Assembly (NCBI GenBank): GCA_900756605.1
Contig: CAAEKX010000117.1
Location: 1 to 8,245, forward strand
Direction: 5' to 3'
Source of the DNA: Coriobacteriia bacterium
GTDB taxonomy: Bacteria > Actinomycetota > Coriobacteriia > Coriobacteriales > QAMH01
Length of the DNA stretch: 8,245 nucleotides
Shown here: one piece after another, positions 1 to 5,715 of the stretch
How positions within the stretch are numbered: position 1 is the first letter of the stretch
How the letters are laid out: the number at the start of each line of letters is the position of its first letter
Made by a program: the position numbers and the translations under genes
Notes under the pieces: model-generated
The model's input: only the letters and a program-made list of their open reading frames with translations
Databases searched by the model: none
What the model was told of the DNA's origin: nothing

Positions 1-773
1 CTCGCAAGGCGCGCGACCTCACGCGTCGCAAGGGTGCGCTCGAAGGCGCCGGACTCCCCGGCAAGCTCGCAGATTGTTCCGTGCGCGACCCAGCGCTCAC
101 CGAGCTCTACATCGTCGAGGGTGATTCCGCAGGTGGCTCGGCCAAGCAGGCGCGCGAGCGCAGCTACCAGGCCATTCTTCCCCTGCGCGGCAAGATCCTC
201 AACGTCGAGCGCGTGCAGGAGCATCGTGCGCTGTCCTCGGACACCATCAACTCGCTCATCACGGCCATCGGCACGGGCTACGGCGAGGGGTTCGACGCCG
301 ACAAGGCGCGCTACCATCGCATCATCATCATGACTGATGCCGATGTCGACGGCGCGCATATCGCCATCCTGCTGCTTACCTTCTTCTTCCGCTTCATGCC
401 CGAGCTCATCAAGCGCGGCTACATCTACATCGCATGTCCGCCGCTCTATGGTCTCAAGAAGAAGAATTCGCGTACCGGCAAGGTCATCCAGTACCTCTAC
501 AACGACGAGGCGCTCAAGGAGTGCATGAATAACCTCGACAATCCCGAGAAATACGATGTCCAGCGCTACAAGGGCCTCGGCGAGATGGATCCCGAGCAGC
601 TCTGGGAGACCACCATGGATCCTGAGCGCCGTACGCTGCGACAGGTCGAGATTTCCGACATGACCGAGGTTGACCGCGTCGTCAACGAACTTATGGGAAA
701 CGACGTCGAGTGCCGCCGCACCTTCATCACGGAGCATGCGGCCGATATCGACGAGCGCTTCCTCGACATCTAA
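1..773 (+). CDS. gyrB: DNA gyrase subunit B, C-terminal part (5' end outside window)
   Basis: GyrB is the ATPase subunit of DNA gyrase, which introduces negative supercoils; this end of the protein holds the Toprim domain that binds Mg2+ during DNA cleavage. The frame is open from base 3, so the gene enters from the left with about 256 codons present. Seen directly: LPGKLADC, then the topoisomerase II signature EGDSAGG (about 117-137) with the catalytic Glu, PLRGKILNVE, the metal-binding DADVDGAHI (336-362), and QRYKGLGEM near the end. The chain passes straight from Toprim to the tail, so it lacks the roughly 170-residue insert of E. coli GyrB, as expected outside Proteobacteria. It ends in TAA 13 bases before gyrA, and the two are surely cotranscribed. 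EGDSAGG is followed by SAKQARER where many relatives have Lys-Gln-Gly-Arg, a minor difference. Confidence 0.97.
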   Translation, partial: RKARDLTRRKGALEGAGLPGKLADCSVRDPALTELYIVEGDSAGGSAKQARERSYQAILPLRGKILNVERVQEHRALSSDTINSLITAIGTGYGEGFDADKARYHRIIIMTDADVDGAHIAILLLTFFFRFMPELIKRGYIYIACPPLYGLKKKNSRTGKVIQYLYNDEALKECMNNLDNPEKYDVQRYKGLGEMDPEQLWETTMDPERRTLRQVEISDMTEVDRVVNELMGNDVECRRTFITEHAADIDERFLDI

Positions 774-778
774 GGAGG
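772..778 (+). promoter_or_regulatory. Ribosome binding site of gyrA, overlapping the gyrB stop
   Basis: AAGGAGG is a near-perfect Shine-Dalgarno sequence lying 8 bases before the gyrA ATG. Its first two bases are the last two of the gyrB TAA stop, which suggests translational coupling of the two subunits. A second ATG at 780 is out of frame and too close to the site, so 787 is the start. Confidence 0.85.
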
Positions 779-786
779 GATGAACA

Positions 787-3498
787 ATGGCAGACGATAC
801 CTTCAACAACGATAACCAGGAATCCCTCATGGGTGATGACGAATTCACCGAGGTCGAGGCGACCATAATCGAAGAGGACGAAGCAGGCGAGCAGGAGGAA
901 AGCCTCGAAGCCAAGATCAATCACGGCATCGGAACGCTCGACATCAACGTCGGCAAGGTCTCCGAGACCGACTTCGCGCGCGAGATGCGCACGTCGTTCC
1001 TCGAGTACTCGATGTCGGTCATCGTGGCCCGCGCGCTTCCTGACGTGCGCGATGGTCTCAAGCCCGTCCACCGCCGCATCCTCTACGCAATGAGCGAAAG
1101 CGGCATCACGCCCAACAAGCCTCACGTCAAGTGCGCCCGCCCCGTCGGTGACTGCATGGGTAAATATCACCCGCACGGCGACGCGGCTATCTACGATACG
1201 CTCGTGCGTCTGGCCCAGGATTTCTCGATGCGCGTGCCGCTCATCGACGGCCATGGTAACTTCGGTTCCATCGATGGCGATTCCGCCGCAGCCATGCGTT
1301 ATACCGAGGCGCGCCTGAACAAGCCGGCCATGGAGCTACTCGCCGACCTCGAGAAGGAGACCGTCGATTGGCAGCCCAACTACGACGAGTCGATGCAGGA
1401 GCCCAAGGTGCTCCCCGCACGCTTCCCGAACCTGCTCGTCAACGGTTCCGCCGGCATCGCCGTCGGCATGGCGACGAACATCCCGCCGCATAACCTCGGC
1501 GAGGCCATCGACGCGACCATCGCCGTCATGGAAAACCCCGACATATCGCTCGACGAGCTGCTGCAGATCATGCCCGGCCCGGACTTCCCGACCGGTGCGA
1601 CCATCATGGGCCGAGCCGGTATCCGCGAGGCGTACGAGACCGGTCACGGCTCGATTACCATCCGCGCCAAGGCCCACGTCGAGAAGAGCACCTCGGGTCG
1701 CAACCGCATCGTCGTGACCGAGATTCCGTACCAGGTCAACAAGGCCAAGCTCATCGAGAAGATCGCCGACCTGGTCAAGCAGAAGACGGTCACGGAGATT
1801 TCCGGACTCAACGACGAGTCGGACCGCAAGGGCATGCGCATCGTCATCGACCTCAAGCGCGGCGAGGAACCGCAGGTCGTGCTCAACAAGCTCTACAAGC
1901 ACACGCAACTGCAAACGGGCTTTGGCATCAACAACCTTGCCCTGGTCAACGGCGTGCCGCATATCCTGAGCCTCAAGGACATGCTCTACAACTACATCGA
2001 CCACCAGGTCGACGTCATCCAGCGTCGCACGCGCTACGAACTGCGCAAGGCCGAGGAGCGCGCCCACATCCTCGAGGGTCTCGTCATTGCTCTCGACAAC
2101 ATCGACGAGGTCATCTCCATCATCCGCTCCTCGCGCGATGACGCCGAGGCCCGCGCCAAGTTGATCGAGCGCTTCGGCCTCTCCGAAGTGCAATCCAACC
2201 ACATCCTCGAGATGCGCCTGCGTCGTCTGACCGGCCTCGAGCGCGAGAAGATCGAGACCGAGCTCGCCGAGCTGCGCGAGAAGATCGCCTACTACAAGCG
2301 CGTCCTGGGTGACGAGAACCTCGTCAAGGAAATCATCCGCGACGAGATGCTCGAGATTAAGCGCCGCTATGGCGACAAGCGCCGTACCGAGATTGCCGAC
2401 GAGGCGCGTGACCTCGACATCGAGGATCTCATCGCCGACGAGGACATGGTCGTCACCATCACCCGCAGCGGCTACATCAAGCGCCTGCCGGTGGCCACGT
2501 ACCGCCAGCAGAAGCGCGGTGGCAAGGGCATGAGCGGCGTGAAGCTCAAGGAGAACGACTTCGTCGAGCAGCTCTTCATCGCATCGACGCACGATTACAT
2601 GCTCTTCTTCACGAGCAAGGGCAAGGTATATCGCCAGAAGGTGCATCAGATTCCGCTTGGCAGCCGCCAAGCCAAGGGCACGCCTGTCGTCAACCTGCTT
2701 CCCATCGAGGACGACGAGAAGGTCGCGACCGTCATCAACACGCGTGACTTCCCCGCCGACGAGTATCTGCTCTTCGCGACCGCACACGGCATGGTCAAGA
2801 AGACGGCCTTCGACGCGTACAAGAATGTGCGCTCCAACGGCCTCATCGCCATCAACCTGCGCGATGCCGACGAACTCATCGCCGTGCGCCGCGTGGCTCC
2901 CGGCATGAAGGTCATGATGGTCAGCAGCGCTGGCAAGGCCATACGCTTCGACGAGTCCGAAGCGCGCCCCATGGGTCGCGACACCACGGGCGTCCATGGC
3001 ATTCGCATCGACGTCAAGGGCGGCGACCGCGTGCTTGGCATGGAGATCGCGCCTGACGATAGCGACCTCTTCGTCATCACCGAGCGCGGCTACGGCAAGC
3101 GCACCAAGGTCACCGAGTACACCGAGCATCATCGCGGTGGCGGCGGCATGTCGACGATCAAGATGACCGACAAGAAGGGCAAGATCGCCGCGATGAAGAT
3201 CATCAACGAGAAGCACGAGATGATGATCGTGTCCGAGGAAGGCGTCGTGATCCGCGTAAAGGCGGGCGACATCTCCGAGCTTTCGCGTGCCACCCAGGGC
3301 GTCAAGGTCATGAACGTCGACGATTCCGACCGCGTCGTGGCAGTTGCACGCGTGGCCGGCGGCAAGAAAAAGAAAAAGGAGATCATCGAAGGCCAAACCG
3401 AGCTTCTCACCGAGGAAATCTCCGGCCAGATGAAGACCGAAGTCCCCGCCGACGTTGAAGACGACATCGACGAAGACGAGATCGACACCACCGACTAG
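787..3498 (+). CDS. gyrA: DNA gyrase subunit A, with acidic N-terminal extension
   Basis: GyrA is the DNA cleavage and wrapping subunit of gyrase (A2B2), and this copy is intact at 903 residues. The winged-helix core begins with SFLEYSMSVI at residue 70; the matching E. coli Ser is residue 20, so residues 1 to about 62 form an extension rich in Asp and Glu. The catalytic Arg171-Tyr172 (RYTEARL) matches E. coli Arg121-Tyr122. The quinolone region contains HPHGDAAIYD: Ala133 stands at the E. coli Ser83 position and Asp137 at Asp87. The tower and coiled-coil region follows. The C-terminal beta-pinwheel starts with the GyrA box QKRGGKG (575-581), which is needed for DNA wrapping. The tail after a Lys run (about 859-863) is again acidic. 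Two TAG stops stand in tandem (3496-3501). The start follows a strong ribosome site. Bases 3348-3336 and beyond on the other strand are also open, but only as an antisense shadow. Confidence 0.98.
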   Translation: MADDTFNNDNQESLMGDDEFTEVEATIIEEDEAGEQEESLEAKINHGIGTLDINVGKVSETDFAREMRTSFLEYSMSVIVARALPDVRDGLKPVHRRILYAMSESGITPNKPHVKCARPVGDCMGKYHPHGDAAIYDTLVRLAQDFSMRVPLIDGHGNFGSIDGDSAAAMRYTEARLNKPAMELLADLEKETVDWQPNYDESMQEPKVLPARFPNLLVNGSAGIAVGMATNIPPHNLGEAIDATIAVMENPDISLDELLQIMPGPDFPTGATIMGRAGIREAYETGHGSITIRAKAHVEKSTSGRNRIVVTEIPYQVNKAKLIEKIADLVKQKTVTEISGLNDESDRKGMRIVIDLKRGEEPQVVLNKLYKHTQLQTGFGINNLALVNGVPHILSLKDMLYNYIDHQVDVIQRRTRYELRKAEERAHILEGLVIALDNIDEVISIIRSSRDDAEARAKLIERFGLSEVQSNHILEMRLRRLTGLEREKIETELAELREKIAYYKRVLGDENLVKEIIRDEMLEIKRRYGDKRRTEIADEARDLDIEDLIADEDMVVTITRSGYIKRLPVATYRQQKRGGKGMSGVKLKENDFVEQLFIASTHDYMLFFTSKGKVYRQKVHQIPLGSRQAKGTPVVNLLPIEDDEKVATVINTRDFPADEYLLFATAHGMVKKTAFDAYKNVRSNGLIAINLRDADELIAVRRVAPGMKVMMVSSAGKAIRFDESEARPMGRDTTGVHGIRIDVKGGDRVLGMEIAPDDSDLFVITERGYGKRTKVTEYTEHHRGGGGMSTIKMTDKKGKIAAMKIINEKHEMMIVSEEGVVIRVKAGDISELSRATQGVKVMNVDDSDRVVAVARVAGGKKKKKEIIEGQTELLTEEISGQMKTEVPADVEDDIDEDEIDTTD

Positions 3499-3517
3499 TA
3501 GCCGCAAGTGACTAGGA

Positions 3518-3550
3518 TATGAGACAGCGTGCCAGGCACGCTGTCTCATA
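3518..3550 (+). terminator. Strong hairpin after gyrA (terminator-like, no U-run)
   Basis: A perfect 15-bp inverted repeat (3518-3532 and 3536-3550) with a 3-base CAG loop lies 19 bases after the gyrA stop. Its position suggests the end of the gyrBA transcript or a 3' stabilising structure. The bases after it are G/C-rich (GGGGCCGCTC) with no T-run, so it is not a classical intrinsic terminator. It could also be one copy of a dispersed repeat in this genome. Confidence 0.55.
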
Positions 3551-3615
3551 GGGGCCGCTCGTGTCGTTTGTGGGACACTTCCGCGGAAACGAGGAGAACT
3601 TTCTCGAATATTCGC

Positions 3616-3647
3616 TTCCCAAGGAACTAAGATTGTGGCAGTATACA
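3616..3647 (+). promoter_or_regulatory. Possible promoter of tRNA-Ile (weak)
   Basis: TATACA at 3642-3647 is a fair -10 element whose transcript would start about 10 bases before the mature tRNA-Ile. The best upstream match, TTCCCA at 3616-3621, lies 20 bases away, which is too far for a standard -35. A 10-bp palindrome, CGAATATTCG (3605-3614), lies just upstream and might bind a regulator. The call rests mainly on position. Confidence 0.25.
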
Positions 3648-3664
3648 TGCTCGCGTATTTGCGC

Positions 3665-3741
3665 GGGCCTTTAGCTCAGTTGGCTAGAGCGCACGACTGA
3701 TAATCGTGAGGTCACAAGTTCGAATCTTGTAAGGCCCACCA
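3665..3741 (+). tRNA. tRNA-Ile (anticodon GAT), CCA encoded
   Basis: A full cloverleaf can be drawn. The acceptor GGGCCTT (3665-3671) pairs with AAGGCCC (3731-3737), the D stem is GCTC/GAGC, and the anticodon stem CACGA/TCGTG encloses loop CTGATAA with anticodon GAT at 3699-3701. The T arm is ACAAG-TTCGAAT-CTTGT. Discriminator A3738 is followed by an encoded CCA. It reads ATC and ATT codons. In many bacteria tRNA-Ile(GAT) and tRNA-Ala(TGC) lie inside rRNA operons; in Actinobacteria this pair also recurs after gyrA, as here. Confidence 0.97.
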
Positions 3742-3749
3742 TTCTAGGT

Positions 3750-3798
3750 AATAAACGCCCCGGCGTGGGCCGAGTCGCCGCCGGGGCGTTTATTGATA
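3750..3798 (+). terminator. Terminator-like hairpin between tRNA-Ile and tRNA-Ala
   Basis: A perfect 16-bp inverted repeat (3750-3765 with 3779-3794) encloses a 13-base loop. The core is GC-rich (CGCCCCGGCG) and the base of the stem is AT-rich, with TTTATT on the 3' side acting as a short U-rich tail. It starts 9 bases after the CCA of tRNA-Ile, so it should end that transcript or mark a processing point. Its 3' arm has a second copy downstream (3826-3837), which allows an alternative pairing. Confidence 0.8.
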
Positions 3799-3814
3799 CT
3801 AGGACGCAATGCGC

Positions 3815-3849
3815 ACCAGACAAATGCCGCCGGGGCGCTTTTGTCTGGT
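3815..3849 (+). repeat. Second inverted repeat in the tRNA spacer
   Basis: ACCAGACAAA (3815-3824) pairs perfectly with TTTGTCTGGT (3840-3849), enclosing 15 bases that carry GCCGCCGGGGCG (3826-3837). That 12-mer is an exact direct copy of bases 3777-3788, the 3' arm of the preceding terminator. The pair of copies lets the upstream arm CGCCCCGGCG (3756-3765) pair with either one. Whether it acts in RNA or is only a decayed duplicate cannot be told from sequence. Confidence 0.6.
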
Positions 3850-3851
3850 TT

Positions 3852-3867
3852 CGAGACACGTGTCTCG
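3852..3867. promoter_or_regulatory. Perfect 16-bp palindrome in front of tRNA-Ala
   Basis: CGAGACACGTGTCTCG is identical to its own reverse complement over all 16 bases and ends 4 bases before the first base of tRNA-Ala. Having no loop, it looks more like a binding site for a dimeric protein than an RNA hairpin. No convincing -10 hexamer was found for tRNA-Ala in this stretch, so the site may overlap an unusual promoter or the transcription start. The role is inferred from position and symmetry only. Confidence 0.5.
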
Positions 3868-3871
3868 TCAC

Positions 3872-3947
<76 letters not shown>

Positions 3948-3956
3948 ATACATTAG

Positions 3957-3985
3957 AAACGGGCACCCATATGGTGCCCGTTTTG
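3957..3985 (+). terminator. Rho-independent terminator of tRNA-Ala
   Basis: AAACGGGCACC (3957-3967) and GGTGCCCGTTT (3973-3983) form a perfect 11-bp stem with a 5-base loop, followed by TTTTG. It starts 10 bases after the CCA of tRNA-Ala. A 10-bp palindrome, GCATCGATGC (3985-3994), follows immediately. Confidence 0.9.
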
Positions 3986-3994
3986 CATCGATGC

Positions 3995-4212
3995 TTGTTC
4001 TAGCGGCGATGACGATTCCCGATTTAGAGCTCAACCATCCCCACCTTTCAACACACTAAAGATTCCGCAGGTCAAGCACATATCACGACTCGCGCCGCTT
4101 TCATGCACGCATGTGCCAACAACGACCGTGTGTGTCATATTTGGTACATGCGTTTATCCAAACTTGACTTATACTGTTAGCTCACGTGCACGTACAGCGC
4201 ATGATTCAAGGA
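3995..4212 (+). other. Intergenic stretch with a possible promoter
   Basis: These roughly 220 bases hold no credible gene: short open frames exist but lack ribosome sites and recognisable protein character. Base composition is lower in GC than the neighbours. Near the right end TATACT (4170-4175) is a good -10 candidate, giving a leader of about 43 bases before the GTG at 4225. No -35 at normal spacing is evident; TTGACT at 4164-4169 abuts the -10 and cannot serve it. Confidence 0.45.
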
Positions 4213-4220
4213 AAGAGGTG
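4213..4220 (+). promoter_or_regulatory. Ribosome binding site deciding the GTG start at 4225
   Basis: AAGAGGTG matches AGGAGGTG at most positions and lies 4 bases before GTG 4225. The upstream in-frame starts at 4186 (GTG) and 4201 (ATG) have no such site, and the intervening codons encode no membrane or conserved character. Confidence 0.65.
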
Positions 4221-4224
4221 CCTT

Positions 4225-4743
4225 GTGCGCAAAGGCAATGTCATAACCATCGCGGTTCTCGTCATTTTGTCCTTCGTGTTCCTGTGGCTTTGGAACGCGC
4301 TTGGCTTCTCGTTCACGGATCCGGTCGATCTTGTCATCACCATCGTTTGGTGGGTTGTCATCATTGCCGTCGTCATTGCGATTGTCGTGACCGAAAGGCG
4401 CCGTCGCGAGCGCATCCGCACGGTCTTCGTTGCCGATGGGGTTCTCTACAACTGCGAAAGCGGCGTGATTCGCCTCAACAACGCGGCCGATGCCAAGAAC
4501 TACGTCAAGGCAATCAGGCATGCGCTCAATAATCTCGATTACGGTGCGGAGGCAAAGCTCAGCCAAAACCAGCCGCGTTTGCGCTTCAAGTACATCGTGC
4601 GCTCCAAGCGCTTTTCCGACGGTGGCAGGACGTGGGCAGGAGAGCTTGTCAACGTGAGAAACCCGCAGGAAAACAGGGACTTTTCCGGTGCCGAGCAGCT
4701 TGCCAAGCTCATCGGCGCGGGCATGGAAAAGGATGCTCGCTAA
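4225..4743 (+). CDS. Small two-helix membrane protein, function unknown
   Basis: I do not recognise this 172-residue protein. It begins MRKGN, then shows two hydrophobic helices at about residues 6-27 and 34-55, with Trp-rich segments (WLWNAL, WWVV). A basic stop-transfer stretch, ERRRRERIR (57-65), follows, which by the positive-inside rule puts both ends in the cytoplasm. The remaining 107 residues are soluble, with alternating strand-like and helix-like character (LYNCESGVIRL, KNYVKAIRHALNNL) and a basic Arg/Lys patch at 118-136. No catalytic motif is apparent. It stands alone on this strand and converges with the next gene, the two stop codons overlapping by 4 bases. An upstream in-frame start at 4186 would add 13 residues but lacks a ribosome site. 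Its location after the gyrBA-tRNA block may be shared by relatives. Confidence 0.8.
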   Translation: MRKGNVITIAVLVILSFVFLWLWNALGFSFTDPVDLVITIVWWVVIIAVVIAIVVTERRRRERIRTVFVADGVLYNCESGVIRLNNAADAKNYVKAIRHALNNLDYGAEAKLSQNQPRLRFKYIVRSKRFSDGGRTWAGELVNVRNPQENRDFSGAEQLAKLIGAGMEKDAR

Positions 4744-5483
4744 CGCAGCAGTCTCCAGTACCCCGCCTTTGCCGACCCCACGCGGTCGATAATCCCCAGC
4801 TCTCGTAGCTTTCTGAACGATCGCCGCACCGTGCTTTCGCTCACACCAAGCAGCTCTGCAATGCGTGGTGCGGTGGCGCGTCCGTTGGCACGCAATGCGC
4901 GGAGCACAAATTCATCTGTCGATGTGAGGTCGAGGTTGTTCGCCGCGGCGATGGAGCGTTGCGAAAAGGGAGCGCCACGCAACTCGTCTCCGGTTGCAAG
5001 TCCGTCAAATATGGAGCTGGCGTTTTGTGCGGGTGGTTGAGGACTGGCGGGTTTCTTGCTGGTGTCCTCGAGAGTCTGGACCTCCGCGGTTTGTTCCTGC
5101 TCAGATGCGATACGGCGAAGGTCTGCCACGTCTTCGGGACGCACAACCATGTTCTCTTCCACCGCAGCGTCGTAATACCAACATGCGCCACGATACTTGA
5201 TGGGATGGTCGGGGTTTCCCGCCGGAACGACGACCTCGAGGCAGAAGACGGCACCGTCGAGCACGGGCTCGGTCACGCAGACGATACCGAGCTCCTTTTG
5301 GGTGATGCGAGGGATCTGCTCGAATGGCTTGCGCATGCGCGTCAGCCCCCTTGCGTAGTCCTTGCCCGCAGAATCGACGAGCAGCACGCCACCGCCAGCG
5401 TTGGCGATTCCGCAGATGAGGGCGATGTGTCCCTGCTCCCACGAGTCCCGTTGTACGCGCAATGTGTCTGCAGAATCGGGCAT
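4740..5483 (-). CDS. AlbA_2/Schlafen-like domain protein with C-terminal winged HTH, probable regulator
   Basis: The protein (247 residues from ATG 5483) resembles the predicted regulators that join a Schlafen-like AlbA_2 domain to a winged helix. Seen directly: residues 21-36 read ALICGIANAGGGVLLV, the Ala-x-x-Asn-x-x-Gly-Gly hallmark of AlbA_2; IPRIT lies near 57; and PIKYRGACWYY (94-104) matches the final strand, where relatives often have Tyr-x-Arg. A Gln/Pro-rich linker (about 125-185) leads to a winged helix at about 188-247, with recognition helix SESTVRRSFRKLRELG. Known members of this class are DNA-binding regulators; some AlbA_2/Schlafen proteins have other nucleic-acid roles. Start choice: ATG 5483 has GGGAG (5496-5492) 8 bases upstream, while TTG 5552 in the same frame has only a weak site and would add 23 residues. 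The gene is divergent from the surface protein and may control it or itself. Confidence 0.75.
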   Translation of the reverse strand: MPDSADTLRVQRDSWEQGHIALICGIANAGGGVLLVDSAGKDYARGLTRMRKPFEQIPRITQKELGIVCVTEPVLDGAVFCLEVVVPAGNPDHPIKYRGACWYYDAAVEENMVVRPEDVADLRRIASEQEQTAEVQTLEDTSKKPASPQPPAQNASSIFDGLATGDELRGAPFSQRSIAAANNLDLTSTDEFVLRALRANGRATAPRIAELLGVSESTVRRSFRKLRELGIIDRVGSAKAGYWRLLR

Positions 5484-5552
5484 GCCGGCATCTCCCATCA
5501 TCGAAAACGGCTTTTCGAGGCTACCATTTGGTTGAATGAAACAGCCGTTCAA

Positions 5553-5715
5553 CGTGCCTATAAGGTCATCACCCTATCATTATACTATCAATACCCTGTC
5601 AAAACGAAGGCGCCGATTGACTTTCTCTATATAGTTGCGGGTATCGCGCGTCACATCGACGCACAGGAATCACCCACACATTGCTTTGGTTGATGGCAGC
5701 GGATAAGGGGCAAGC
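5553..5715. promoter_or_regulatory. Divergent promoter region with 11-base-phased direct repeats
   Basis: The region between the regulator and the surface protein is AT-rich compared with its flanks. CTATCA at 5574, CTATCA at 5585 and CTGTCA at 5596 recur exactly every 11 bases with 5-base gaps; a fourth, weaker AGGTCA sits at 5563, also in phase. On the reverse strand these read TGACAG, TGATAG, TGATAG, TGACCT. A reverse-strand TATAAT (5584-5579) lies among them as a likely -10 of the regulator; TTGACA (5602-5597) is only 12 bases from it, too close for a standard -35. Forward candidates for the surface gene are TTGACT (5617-5622) and TATATA (5628-5633), which are not correctly spaced with each other. 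The hexamer-N5-hexamer arrangement is typical of OmpR/PhoB-family sites, but the binding protein is not known. Confidence 0.55.
5705..5710 (+). promoter_or_regulatory. Ribosome binding site of the surface protein
   Basis: AAGGGG lies 5 bases before ATG 5716. The in-frame ATGs at 5734 and 5737 have no comparable site and would trim the charged start of the signal peptide. Confidence 0.7.

Noticed and set aside
3370..3387. A-rich run near the gyrA 3' end as a frameshift site
   Set aside because: The phase does not give a proper X XXY YYZ heptamer, and the normal frame continues to a sensible acidic tail.
1336..3648. A 770-codon open frame on the reverse strand opposite gyrA
   Set aside because: It lies antisense to the strongly conserved gyrA. 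Its composition (Asp, His, Val, Leu and Ala in excess) is the mirror of GC-rich codon use, and it has no recognisable domain.
3671..3871. Reverse-strand frame containing GLTRFELVTSRLS
   Set aside because: This is the well-known spurious protein produced by reading tRNA-Ile antisense.
4113..4532. Forward 139-codon frame overlapping the membrane protein
   Set aside because: It shares its span with the better supported gene at 4225, lacks a ribosome site and has no hydrophobic or domain pattern.
4959..5693. Forward 244-codon frame opposite the HTH regulator
   Set aside because: The reverse frame shows AlbA_2 and winged-helix features and a ribosome site; this one shows none and runs through the divergent promoter region.
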